Assembly: GCA_020635055.1 (NCBI GenBank)
Contig: JACKAN010000005.1
Span: 62,001 to 126,000, forward strand
Direction: 5' to 3'
Source of the DNA: Pseudobdellovibrionaceae bacterium
GTDB lineage: Bacteria; Bdellovibrionota; Bdellovibrionia; Bdellovibrionales; UBA1609
DNA length: 64,000 nucleotides
Shown here: positions 16,832 through 24,526 of the stretch, piece after piece
Position numbering within the stretch: position 1 is the stretch's first letter
How the letters are laid out: every line of letters begins with the position of its first letter
Notes under the pieces: model-generated
Told to the model about the DNA's origin: nothing
Seen by the model: the letters and a program-made list of their open reading frames with translations, nothing else
Databases searched by the model: none
Position numbers and translations under genes: made by a program

Positions 16832-17562
16832 TTAAATTTGAAAATTTAGTAAAAAAATTTGGCGATAGAACAATTCTAAAAGGAATTTCATTCGAAGTAG
16901 AAAAGGGAGATATTCTTTTTATATTGGGCACATCGGGTACAGGTAAATCCGTTCTATTAAAGAACATAGTGGGATTGTTAACTCCTACGAGCGGAAACAT
17001 TTGGATTGATGGCGAGGAAGTCAGTCAATATACGGAAGAACAATATCTTCCTATAAGGAAAAAGTGTGGAATGGTTTTCCAACATCCTGCACTTTTTGAT
17101 TCACTCAGTATTTTCGAAAATGTGGCCTTTGGATTGCGAAGACATTATAAATTGAATGAAGACGAGATCACAAAGCGTGTTAAAGAGTGTTTAAGTTTAG
17201 TTAATTTGAACGATATCGAAAGCAAACTTCCTCAAGAAATATCTTATGGTATGCAAAAAAGAGTGAGCCTTGCTAGAACCGTCGCAGTGGGACCCCAAGT
17301 TTTATTGTTTGATGAACCTACAACGGGTTTAGATCCCGTAACAACAAATGTGGTCAATCATTTAATTTTGGATCTTTCCAGAAAATTAAACACCACTTCA
17401 GTCGTAGTGAGTCATGATATGCATTGCGCTTTGGAAATTGCAGATAAAATCCTTGTACTTGATAAAGGACAGATTGTGGAACAAGGCACACCTGAGGAAA
17501 TTAGAAATAGTCAGGTGGAATTGGTAGTGGGATTTATGCAAGAGGTTGAAAATCATGTTTAA
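16828..17562 (+). CDS. Mla-type ABC transporter ATPase 2
   Basis: A 244-residue ABC ATPase of the same family, with canonical Walker A GTSGTGKS (34-41), Walker B FDEPT with Glu163, and switch His196 (SHDM). Its signature is altered to ISYGM (138-142) instead of LSGGM. The functional ATP site of a dimer would combine this Walker A/B with the intact signature of ATPase 1, and the other site would be degenerate. The start is TTG at 16828-16830, overlapping the previous stop. The genes downstream encode the two permeases and the MCE protein. Confidence 0.87.
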   Translation: MIKFENLVKKFGDRTILKGISFEVEKGDILFILGTSGTGKSVLLKNIVGLLTPTSGNIWIDGEEVSQYTEEQYLPIRKKCGMVFQHPALFDSLSIFENVAFGLRRHYKLNEDEITKRVKECLSLVNLNDIESKLPQEISYGMQKRVSLARTVAVGPQVLLFDEPTTGLDPVTTNVVNHLILDLSRKLNTTSVVVSHDMHCALEIADKILVLDKGQIVEQGTPEEIRNSQVELVVGFMQEVENHV

Positions 17563-18331
17563 CACTATTGGCAATGCCGTTTTCTTCATAGGAGATTGCA
17601 CTCTGTTCGTCGGAGAAGTTATAAGGCTTGGCATAAAAGAAAAACCATCACTCCATGAAATTGCTGAGCAAACTTGGAGAGTTTCTATGCAAAGTTTATC
17701 TACAACAGCACTTGCTGGTTTTTTTGTGGGAGCGATAATGACGGTTCAATTCACCATGCAAATTCAACAGTTTGGTGCATTGGGCTATCTCGGAGGGCTT
17801 TCCACAAGTGGAACTATTCGCGAAATTGGACCTTTGTTAATTGCTTTCATGTTAAGTGGAAAAGTGGGAGCATTTACTTCTGCAGAGCTGGGCACAATGA
17901 AAGTTACAGAACAATTGGATGCAATACGCTGTCTGGGTTCTAGCCCCATTAGAGAAATAATTCTGCCTAGATATATAGCGATTATATTATCTAGTTTTTT
18001 TCTTTTAGCCATTGGTCTATTAATGTCCATCGGTGGAGGTTTACTATTGGGCATGTTTTTTTCTGGAATAAATCACGAAGAATATTTAAGGCATATTCCC
18101 ACGATTGTTGCTTGGCCATCTATACTTATTGGTCTTTTTAAGTGTTTAGTCTTTTCTATTATTCTTGCTTCCATTTGCACTTACAGAGGTTACACCACCA
18201 CAGGTGGTGCCAAGGGAGTGGGTTTAGCAGTGGTAAATACTGCCGTGGCGACAATGATAGGAATTGTTATTGCAGATTGGTTAACTAGTTACATTTGTGA
18301 AGCGCTTCAGAGCTATTTTTTAGGGGTATAA
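17555..18331 (+). CDS. MlaE-like permease 1
   Basis: About 258 residues from the ATG at 17555 (a TTG at 17546 is an alternative). AGAGG at 17541-17545 lies 9 bases before the ATG. It is a polytopic inner-membrane protein of the MlaE/YrbE family, with the family core GTIREIGPLLIAFMLSGKVG and AELGTMKVTEQLDAIRCLG, the coupling region that contacts the ATPase. It overlaps the ATPase 2 gene by 8 bases. A second, different MlaE paralogue follows at once, suggesting a heterodimeric permease. Confidence 0.88.
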   Translation: MFNTIGNAVFFIGDCTLFVGEVIRLGIKEKPSLHEIAEQTWRVSMQSLSTTALAGFFVGAIMTVQFTMQIQQFGALGYLGGLSTSGTIREIGPLLIAFMLSGKVGAFTSAELGTMKVTEQLDAIRCLGSSPIREIILPRYIAIILSSFFLLAIGLLMSIGGGLLLGMFFSGINHEEYLRHIPTIVAWPSILIGLFKCLVFSIILASICTYRGYTTTGGAKGVGLAVVNTAVATMIGIVIADWLTSYICEALQSYFLGV

Positions 18332-18332
18332 A

Positions 18333-19106
18333 TTGTTAGAAGTTTTGGGTTCAAAAGTATTGCATTTTAATCTCCATTTTATAGGCGTATTGCAATTATT
18401 TTCTCAAACTATAATTGGTGCGGTAACTCCTCCCTTTAGAATTAAGGACATTATTAAACAATTGAATTTTGTAGCAGTAGAGAGCGCTCCTATTGTTGTT
18501 TTTTGCGTCAGTTTTGCGGCTGTTGTAACTATAATTGAATCTTCATTTCATATGAAAATCGTTGTGCAAAACGATGCTCTAGTGCCTGGTTTTGCAGCAC
18601 TATTAATCCTGCGTGAATTAGGAGCTGTCGTTTCTGCTCTATTAGTAACCTCCAGAGTAGGGGCAGGATTTGCAGCAGAAGTAGGAAGTATGCAGATAAC
18701 AGAACAAGTGGATGCACTTAAAATGCTAGGTATTGATCCTATTAGATTTATTGTAGTTCCTCGCTTTGTGGCATGTGTATTGGGTGGTTTTTTACTTAGT
18801 ATTATTGCCAATGTTGTTTGTATTTTATGTGCCATGTTAGTGAGTCAATTGAGTTTGGGCTACACTTATGGAAGCTTTATTATGGGAATGAAAGGTTTTG
18901 TAAAATTTCAAGATTTAGTATTTGCCTCTATTAAAGGGGCAAGTTTTGGAGCCGTTATTCCAATTTTTAGTTGTTATTATGGATTTAAATGTAAAGCCGG
19001 AGCAGAAGGAGTGGGTTTAGCTACGACCAATAGTGTTGTGACTACATCTGTTGCTATAATTGTTATCGACTTTATATTATCCTATTTCTTTTCATACTTT
19101 TATTAA
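18333..19106 (+). CDS. MlaE-like permease 2
   Basis: A 257-residue MlaE/YrbE permease paralogue with LRELGAVVSALLVTSRVGAG and AEVGSMQITEQVDALKMLG as the conserved core. The start is TTG at 18333, preceded by AGGGG at 18322-18326. It begins one base after the stop of permease 1. Divergence between the two permeases mirrors the divergence of the two ATPases. Confidence 0.88.
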   Translation: MLEVLGSKVLHFNLHFIGVLQLFSQTIIGAVTPPFRIKDIIKQLNFVAVESAPIVVFCVSFAAVVTIIESSFHMKIVVQNDALVPGFAALLILRELGAVVSALLVTSRVGAGFAAEVGSMQITEQVDALKMLGIDPIRFIVVPRFVACVLGGFLLSIIANVVCILCAMLVSQLSLGYTYGSFIMGMKGFVKFQDLVFASIKGASFGAVIPIFSCYYGFKCKAGAEGVGLATTNSVVTTSVAIIVIDFILSYFFSYFY

Positions 19107-19120
19107 AGGGGCTGATAGCT

Positions 19121-19897
19121 ATGAAACCAGAAGCTAAAGTGGGACTACTTTTTTTATTTGCTGTTTTATTAGTAATAGGCTTCGCCTTTGCTCTTGGAAT
19201 TATCAGTCCAATGGCAAATTCCAATGATTTAACCATCGCATATAATTTTGCTGGAGGAATCGAAGTGGGTTCACCGGTAAGGGTTATGGGTATTAAAGTT
19301 GGAAAAGTGAAGTCGATCGAATTTTCCCCCGATTTTAAAATGCCTGACGGGGAAGAGGTAAAATTAAAAATAAAAGTGGTTATAGAGAAAAAAGCCTGGT
19401 CGTCCATTCGTGCCGATAGCCATTTCTTCATAAATCTAGCAGGTGTAATCGGCGAAAAATTTTTAGAAGTATCACCGGGCTCTTTATCCTCCGAAGTTTT
19501 AAGTCCAGGGCAGGTTGTTCGAGGTGAAGATCCTCCAAGAATAGATCAATTGATATCGCAAAGTTATGGACTCGCTGGAAAAATAATAGAAATGGTTGAA
19601 AAAAATGAGGGTTCTGTAGTTAACACCATTGAAACCATGAATAAACTAGTCATGAATTTGAATAAATTAATGGTGCAAATGGAAAAAACAACAAATGCTA
19701 CAGATATTGGAAAGTTAGTTAAAAATTTAGTCGTTTTGACTGGAGATATGGCTTACTTTACTCAAGAATTACGCTCAAAAGAGGGTGAGGATACAATTAA
19801 ATTAGTCAAAGAACTCGTCTGGCGTTTAGAAAAGCTAGATGCGAAAGCTTTAAAAAAGTTTTTGCAAGAAGAGGGCATAAAAGCAAAATTATTTTAA
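19121..19897 (+). CDS. MlaD/MCE-domain lipid transport protein
   Basis: A 258-residue protein with one N-terminal membrane anchor (about residues 6-28) and a single MCE domain (about 36-115; AGGIEVGSPVRVMGIKVGKV). A helical tail of ~100 residues follows and would line the hexameric tunnel. MCE proteins pass lipids across the periplasm; this one is probably the periplasmic partner of the upstream ATPase/permease set. AAGGGG lies about 10 bases before the ATG. There is no MlaC or MlaB gene in the cluster, which instead ends with a beta-rich secreted protein. Confidence 0.88.
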   Translation: MKPEAKVGLLFLFAVLLVIGFAFALGIISPMANSNDLTIAYNFAGGIEVGSPVRVMGIKVGKVKSIEFSPDFKMPDGEEVKLKIKVVIEKKAWSSIRADSHFFINLAGVIGEKFLEVSPGSLSSEVLSPGQVVRGEDPPRIDQLISQSYGLAGKIIEMVEKNEGSVVNTIETMNKLVMNLNKLMVQMEKTTNATDIGKLVKNLVVLTGDMAYFTQELRSKEGEDTIKLVKELVWRLEKLDAKALKKFLQEEGIKAKLF

Positions 19898-19921
19898 TTT
19901 CATCTTGAAAGGCAATAAATA

Positions 19922-20533
19922 ATGAAGACAGTCTTTTTATTTTTTATATCTATATATATGTACTCTTTTTCTGCCCTAGGTCAGGCCGTATTAGTTGAAG
20001 AAAGGGGAAGAGCCCTTCAATCAAGTTCCTCAAGGACCCATTTATCATCCAAAAACAGCGTGGACTTTAAATATAAACGCAAAGTGGGAGTGGGGCTTTC
20101 CGCAGCAGGGGCCCAAGGGCTGGCGGGAGTTACTTTAGAATTAAATTTTTCACCAGAGATGAGTTTTTCCACAAGTTTTGGCCTTGCAGATCGCTTTCAG
20201 ACATTTGGTGTTTTTATTAAGAAAAGTATATCGGCCAAATATTTTACTCCCTATATCTCCGGCGGATTTACAAGATGGTATACAGTTACTGATGAGGGAC
20301 CGATGACCACAAGTAATCCCAGCTTCTTGGCAGAAAGATTTCTTTCTAATAAGGAAAAAAGTGAAGGAAAATTTGCTGAAACTTTAATTTATCCGGCAAT
20401 GGGGATTCAGTATTTGCAGTTGGATGGGGATTGGGCAGGCTCATCTCTTTTTGTTGAAGTTCTTATGCTTGTAGATATTGATGACTTTAAATCTTCACCA
20501 ACCGGTGGTCTAGGTTACTTATATTATTTTTAA
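19922..20533 (+). CDS. Secreted beta-rich protein, possible small outer-membrane barrel
   Basis: A 203-residue protein with a signal peptide (cleavage near residue 20, SALGQA) and alternating hydrophobic/aromatic strands (VGVGLSAAGAQGLAGVTLEL, YFTPYISGGFTRWYTV). It ends in GYLYYF, a terminal aromatic typical of outer-membrane beta-barrels. It starts 24 bases after the MCE gene on the same strand and is followed by a terminator, so it may be the outer-membrane end of the lipid transport system. That role is inferred from position only. Confidence 0.55.
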   Translation: MKTVFLFFISIYMYSFSALGQAVLVEERGRALQSSSSRTHLSSKNSVDFKYKRKVGVGLSAAGAQGLAGVTLELNFSPEMSFSTSFGLADRFQTFGVFIKKSISAKYFTPYISGGFTRWYTVTDEGPMTTSNPSFLAERFLSNKEKSEGKFAETLIYPAMGIQYLQLDGDWAGSSLFVEVLMLVDIDDFKSSPTGGLGYLYYF

Positions 20534-20543
20534 AATAAAAAAA

Positions 20544-20566
20544 AGCCCTTGGGCGAACCAAGGGCT
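20544..20566. terminator. Bidirectional rho-independent terminator
   Basis: The 9-bp stem AGCCCTTGG (20544-20552) / CCAAGGGCT (20558-20566) encloses the 5-base loop GCGAA. On the minus strand the hairpin is followed by a run of T (A tract at 20537-20544 on the plus strand), so it fits best as terminator of the lysine-rich gene at 20593-20724. It can also end the converging MCE operon. Confidence 0.8.
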
Positions 20567-20592
20567 TAGTTGATTTATTCAACTTACAAAGC

Positions 20593-20724
20593 TTACTTCT
20601 TCTTGCGAGTAGTCTTCTTTGCTGCTTTTTTAGTAGCTTTTTTTGCTGCTTTCTTAGTAGCTTTCTTCTTAGTTACTTTTTTTGCAGTAGCTTTCTTTGC
20701 TGCTTTTTTTCTTTTCTTTGCCAT
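20593..20724 (-). CDS. 43-residue lysine/alanine-rich histone H1-like protein
   Basis: A short gene from ATG at 20722-20724 to TAA at 20593-20595. The product begins MAKKRKKAAKK and continues as repeats of the KKAT and KKAA type to TTRKKK; about half the residues are Lys and nearly all others Ala or Thr. This composition matches H1-like (HctB/AlgP-type) DNA-binding tails. A very strong Shine-Dalgarno, AGGAGG, lies 7 bases before the ATG, and a good terminator follows the stop, so this is a real, probably highly expressed monocistronic gene. It likely binds and compacts DNA non-specifically. Confidence 0.82.
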   Translation of the reverse strand: MAKKRKKAAKKATAKKVTKKKATKKAAKKATKKAAKKTTRKKK

Positions 20725-20852
20725 TCTTATCCTCCTAGGATGATTTCTATGTTGTTTATCTATTTATTTGCTACACCTACAGTTTACCTGCATGACTCTT
20801 TTCGTCAATAAAAATTTTTTGTTAAGTCTTTTTTTTGCACTACTTTTTTTAC

Positions 20853-21602
20853 ATGAAGCTCATTTTAGTTCTGTTTATTACAGCCAATTACATGTTCGGA
20901 TTAGGATTTTTTGTCCGATTATCAAATTTATTTTTAAAAAAGGACTTCTACAGTAAATCCATCCACAGAAAAATGCTTTTTCTTATGGGGATTTATTTTT
21001 CAATGGCAATTTTTATAAAACAGATTAATCCATTGGAATCCGCAGTGCTAGCGGTAATGCCGTCATTGGTATTAGTTATTTATACACAAGTGGTGAGTTA
21101 TAATCGGAACAAACAATTATCACTTTTAAAAATCCGCTTCTTCCGCGACATCAGCCTAAAAATTTCTACGGGAATGAGTCTGTTGGATGCAATTGAAAGT
21201 ATCTGTCACAACTCCAACAACTTTTTGTATAAAAAAATTCGACATCATGTGACTTTTAGGCAACATTTTAACAAGTCAGAAATAGATAAGAGTTGCTTCG
21301 AGGTCATTGATTTTATTAAAAATGCCTTAGACTCACCTGTAAACATCAGAGAAAAGCTCAATGCTTATGAAGAAAAGTTGTTTATAGAACACGATTTTCG
21401 ACGTAGGTCCGGACAAGCATTGCTGGGAGTAAGAATTCAAGCAGCGATTATGTGTTTGCTGTATTTTTTTGCCTTCATTTATACTTTAAGTTTCTATGAT
21501 TTCGAAAAAAATAAAATTTTGATTCTAGTTTCTTTAATTCTTTTTGTTTTTGGTCTTATTTGGCTTACTAAAATTGGAGGTAAAATCAGATGGAAAGTCT
21601 AG
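20853..21602 (+). CDS. TadB-like (T2SS-F domain) inner-membrane protein
   Basis: About 249 residues from the ATG at 20853 (an in-frame TTG at 20835 is less likely). There are two hydrophobic segments at the N-terminus, a cytoplasmic helical T2SSF-type region (SLLDAIESICHNSN; EHDFRRRSGQALLGVRIQAA) and two C-terminal membrane helices. This is the layout of TadB, the platform protein of Tad pili, though sequence conservation is low. The next gene is a TadC-like partner, overlapping by 13 bases. No TadA ATPase or secretin is nearby. Confidence 0.6.
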   Translation: MKLILVLFITANYMFGLGFFVRLSNLFLKKDFYSKSIHRKMLFLMGIYFSMAIFIKQINPLESAVLAVMPSLVLVIYTQVVSYNRNKQLSLLKIRFFRDISLKISTGMSLLDAIESICHNSNNFLYKKIRHHVTFRQHFNKSEIDKSCFEVIDFIKNALDSPVNIREKLNAYEEKLFIEHDFRRRSGQALLGVRIQAAIMCLLYFFAFIYTLSFYDFEKNKILILVSLILFVFGLIWLTKIGGKIRWKV

Positions 21603-22018
21603 CTCCAAGTTTGAGTTTAACTGTTCATGTGAGGCTTGATTTGCAACAGGGAGTGGCCATTTACGACTCCCTACAGAATTTTTGCAATAATGATGGAAAT
21701 GAAATTGTTAGCGAATTAAAATGCTGGCTGTTTAAATATGACCATGCTTTAGAACTTCACATCTATCCTGAAGAATATTCTATTTATAGAAGAAGCTTAT
21801 TTGACTTACTGAATGCAGGTCTTTGTGGAGCCAGTGTTTATGAAAAACTCCACGAGCTTGAAACATCCATGATTCAAGAATGTCGACGTAATTTGGAAGA
21901 AGCTTGCATTTTATTGCCTTATCGAGGGCTGTTGCCTTTGATGCTGTTTATGTTTCCGGGTTTACTCTTATTAATTTTAGGTCCAGTTTTAAAAGAATTT
22001 TTGGAGGTATTAAATTGA
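21590..22018 (+). CDS. Short TadC-like (T2SS-F domain) protein
   Basis: A 142-residue protein with a helical cytoplasmic region and one C-terminal membrane helix, LPYRGLLPLMLFMFPGLLLL, the characteristic end of TadC/GspF-type proteins. Full TadC proteins are about twice as long and have an N-terminal membrane helix that is missing here. GGAGG lies 9 bases before the ATG, so the short form appears to be the translated one. It overlaps the TadB-like gene upstream and the next gene downstream. Confidence 0.58.
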   Translation: MESLAPSLSLTVHVRLDLQQGVAIYDSLQNFCNNDGNEIVSELKCWLFKYDHALELHIYPEEYSIYRRSLFDLLNAGLCGASVYEKLHELETSMIQECRRNLEEACILLPYRGLLPLMLFMFPGLLLLILGPVLKEFLEVLN

Positions 22019-22440
22019 AAATTTTTTTTTGCTTAATTTTGGGTTTTAACTACGCTCAGGCAGATTCCATTGAAAGCCTGCGTCAGAAAATGTTGTTCCA
22101 GGTGTCTAAAATGGAAGAATTTTTATTTCTTAAACAGCAAATTTTTGAGATTCAAAAAAATGAAACCAACTGTTTAGATCAGTGGGAGCATAAAATATTG
22201 CCGATTTCTTGTTATTGGTTATTAAAAAATAAAATAGATACGGATCCTTCAATTCTCCCTAATTTAAAAATCACCGAGTTAGATCGTTTATGTAGTCGTA
22301 GTGCTAAGAGCACTGATAATGTTATGATTTTAAACAGAACCCTTAAAAACCTTATTATTAGCCCAAATTGCAGAGAATATTACTCCCAACAATTTAAAAA
22401 AATTAATTACATAAAAAAGATGGCAAGGGAATTGCCTTAG
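22015..22440 (+). CDS. Small exported protein of unknown function
   Basis: A 141-residue product from a TTG at 22015, preceded by GGAGG at 22003-22007. The first 17 residues are a signal peptide (KIFFCLILGFNYAQA, cleavage after AQA). The mature part is helical and has five Cys, suggesting disulfides in the periplasm. A longer in-frame start at 21904 would bury the signal peptide and was rejected. The start overlaps the TadC-like stop (TTGA), so it belongs to the same transcript. No family recognised. Confidence 0.62.
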   Translation: MKIFFCLILGFNYAQADSIESLRQKMLFQVSKMEEFLFLKQQIFEIQKNETNCLDQWEHKILPISCYWLLKNKIDTDPSILPNLKITELDRLCSRSAKSTDNVMILNRTLKNLIISPNCREYYSQQFKKINYIKKMARELP

Positions 22441-22448
22441 TAAATAGA

Positions 22449-23480
22449 ATGGAGAATTTTTATACAGCGACACCCAAAACATATAGATTATTAAAATGCC
22501 TTCATGAAAGTCAAAACAGTAAGGTCTTCAAGGTCTTATGTGAGGATCGGGAATCAAAACTCTCACAGATTCTGGCATTGAAGATTATAAATTCTAAGAA
22601 TTCATTCCAAGATTGTGTAAATGAACTGATGAGTTTAAAAGTTGTAAAATCTCCCTATTGTGTTTCTGTTTACAACTGGGAAAAAATAAATGGTCAACCA
22701 GCCCTAGCCTTAGAATATATAGAAGGTGTAAATTTAAAAAAACTAGTGGAATCGACACTTCTGGATTCAGCGGAAATAAATTATTTATCTGAAAAAATAT
22801 TTTTGGGATTAAAAGCTCTAAAATCTAGTGGATTGTTTCATGGAGACCTTAGTCTTACTAATGTAATTGTTGATAATGAGGGGAAAATAAAACTCATTGA
22901 TTATGGCTTGAGCAACTCTTGTGGAAAGTACACCCCTAATTTTGCGGCACCAGAAGTGTTAAGTTCAAGAAAATATAGTTTTGAGGCCGATCTCTATGCC
23001 TTAGGAAAAATTATTAAATTTTTAGGAGGTTCTCCCAGAGTTTTTCAAATCTTGTTATCAGACAACCCCTCGAAAAGGGTTTATAAGAAAACAGTGGTAA
23101 AAAAATCTGCCCAAAAAAGTTTAGCTCAAAAAGTAAACCAATGTATGTTAGGTATGAGTGGCCAACCCACTCAATTTTTTAAAAAGAACAATCTACAGTT
23201 GAAAAAATTAAGAATTTTATATGCCTTTCTTTTTTTGTTTATTAATTCCTCTTCTTTACAATCCATGGAAAAAGCTCCAAAACATGCTTTTTTAACCCTG
23301 AGAACGACCCAATGGCATGAAGTTCGTATTAATGAATTACCGATTGGTTTTTCTCCCTTTTTCAACAAAAGAGTACCTTCTGGTGAAATAATATTAACTT
23401 GGGAGGGGCCAAAAGGGTCCGGTCAAAGAGCTTTGACTCTTTTGCCCGGAGAGAATAAAGTTCTTAATGATATAGAATAA
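22449..23480 (+). CDS. Membrane-bound Ser/Thr kinase-like protein with PEGA-like tail
   Basis: A 343-residue protein. Residues ~12-200 are a reduced eukaryotic-type kinase domain: Lys45 (LALKII), a probable alpha-C Glu59, catalytic loop HGDLSLTN (His131, Asp133, Asn138) and DYG with Asp151 in place of DFG. The glycine-rich loop is poorly conserved and the C-lobe is short. A membrane helix spans ~254-270, and residues ~275-343 resemble a PEGA-type beta domain outside (LRTTQWHEVRINELPIGFSP). The key catalytic residues are present, so activity is possible. It follows the TadB/TadC-like genes by 8 bases and may regulate that system. Confidence 0.68.
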   Translation: MENFYTATPKTYRLLKCLHESQNSKVFKVLCEDRESKLSQILALKIINSKNSFQDCVNELMSLKVVKSPYCVSVYNWEKINGQPALALEYIEGVNLKKLVESTLLDSAEINYLSEKIFLGLKALKSSGLFHGDLSLTNVIVDNEGKIKLIDYGLSNSCGKYTPNFAAPEVLSSRKYSFEADLYALGKIIKFLGGSPRVFQILLSDNPSKRVYKKTVVKKSAQKSLAQKVNQCMLGMSGQPTQFFKKNNLQLKKLRILYAFLFLFINSSSLQSMEKAPKHAFLTLRTTQWHEVRINELPIGFSPFFNKRVPSGEIILTWEGPKGSGQRALTLLPGENKVLNDIE

Positions 23481-23501
23481 TTGACAGCATGAGGTGACTT
23501 C

Positions 23502-24332
23502 ATGGGGTTTTTTGAGGCAATCCTTTTAGGTATAGTTCAAGGATTTACGGAATTCTTGCCTGTCTCGAGTTCAGGGCATCTCGTAATTTTACAAGAGATA
23601 CTTCATCTTAAAGATCATGGAGTTGTAATGGAGGTGGCCGTCCATGTTGGAACTGTTTTATCTATATTGACTGTCTATTTTAAGATGCTCAAAGCTTATG
23701 CTTCCGACTTGTCTGTGGGAATAGTAAAAAGAAAATTCACTTCCAGTCTGCGTCTGACGGCCTTGCTTATATTTGCCAGTCTCCCGACAGCGCTTATGGG
23801 CTTATTATTAAAAGACACTTTCGAAAGACTATTTGAATCCCCTAGGGCGGTTGGTATTAGCCTGTGTATTACTGGCGGAATTCTGTTTATAACAAAATTT
23901 AAATCAGGTAAAAATCAGGTAAATACTCTTGGAGTTATTGATTTAACAATTGCGGAACGAATCACTTTTGCTCAAGCTTTTATAATGGGGATGGCTCAAG
24001 GTTGTGCTATCACTCCGGGGATTTCAAGATCAGGAAGTACTATTGCAACCGGTATTTTATCCGGAATAGAAAAAAACACTGCGGCCACTTTTAGTTTTAT
24101 ATTGTCTATTCCCGCCGTTTTGGGCGCGGCGTTTTTACAATTAAAAGATTTGCAATCATTTGATTTACACTATTTGTATGTATTAGCTTTTGGTGTTTTG
24201 TCCTCTTATATTGCAGGTATATTAGGGCTTTTGTTAGTTATTAGGGTAGTTAAAAAGGGTAGGTTAGAGCTTTTTAGTTACTACCTTTGGGTTGTTGGCC
24301 CATTAACTCTGATTTTTTTGGGGGGATCATGA
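23502..24332 (+). CDS. uppP: Undecaprenyl-diphosphatase UppP/BacA
   Basis: A 276-residue polytopic membrane enzyme that dephosphorylates undecaprenyl pyrophosphate to recycle the lipid carrier for peptidoglycan and other envelope polymers. Both catalytic repeats are clear: GIVQGFTEFLPVSSSGH near the N-terminus (Glu17) and GMAQGCAITPGISRSGST around residue 165. The length is normal. Its stop overlaps the ATG of the next small gene by 4 bp. Confidence 0.93.
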   Translation: MGFFEAILLGIVQGFTEFLPVSSSGHLVILQEILHLKDHGVVMEVAVHVGTVLSILTVYFKMLKAYASDLSVGIVKRKFTSSLRLTALLIFASLPTALMGLLLKDTFERLFESPRAVGISLCITGGILFITKFKSGKNQVNTLGVIDLTIAERITFAQAFIMGMAQGCAITPGISRSGSTIATGILSGIEKNTAATFSFILSIPAVLGAAFLQLKDLQSFDLHYLYVLAFGVLSSYIAGILGLLLVIRVVKKGRLELFSYYLWVVGPLTLIFLGGS

Positions 24333-24526
24333 AAGAGAAAACTATGGATTTAGATTTACTCGAACTTTTAACTCAAGAAGTTACAAAAGAAGACCCAGAA
24401 GAAGAAAAGTTAAAACAATACATGAAAAAGGCAGGAATTAAGTACAGCAAAGATCCAATAGCTAGAATTCATGCTGTACTACAGGAAATTCATTTTATGG
24501 AAAAAGAGGAGAAAGAAAATGGCTGA
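24329..24526 (+). CDS. Small acidic/lysine-rich protein of unknown function
   Basis: A 65-residue hydrophilic, highly charged and probably helical protein (ELLTQEVTKEDPEEEKLKQY). The ATG at 24329 overlaps the uppP stop (ATGA) and is preceded by GGGGGG. Its last 8 bases overlap the start of the PLP enzyme gene, so the three genes appear translationally coupled. No family recognised. Confidence 0.55.
   Translation: MKEKTMDLDLLELLTQEVTKEDPEEEKLKQYMKKAGIKYSKDPIARIHAVLQEIHFMEKEEKENG

Noticed and set aside
21904..22014. Upstream extension of the small exported protein gene
   Set aside because: GGAGG at 22003-22007 and the signal peptide both point to the TTG at 22015.
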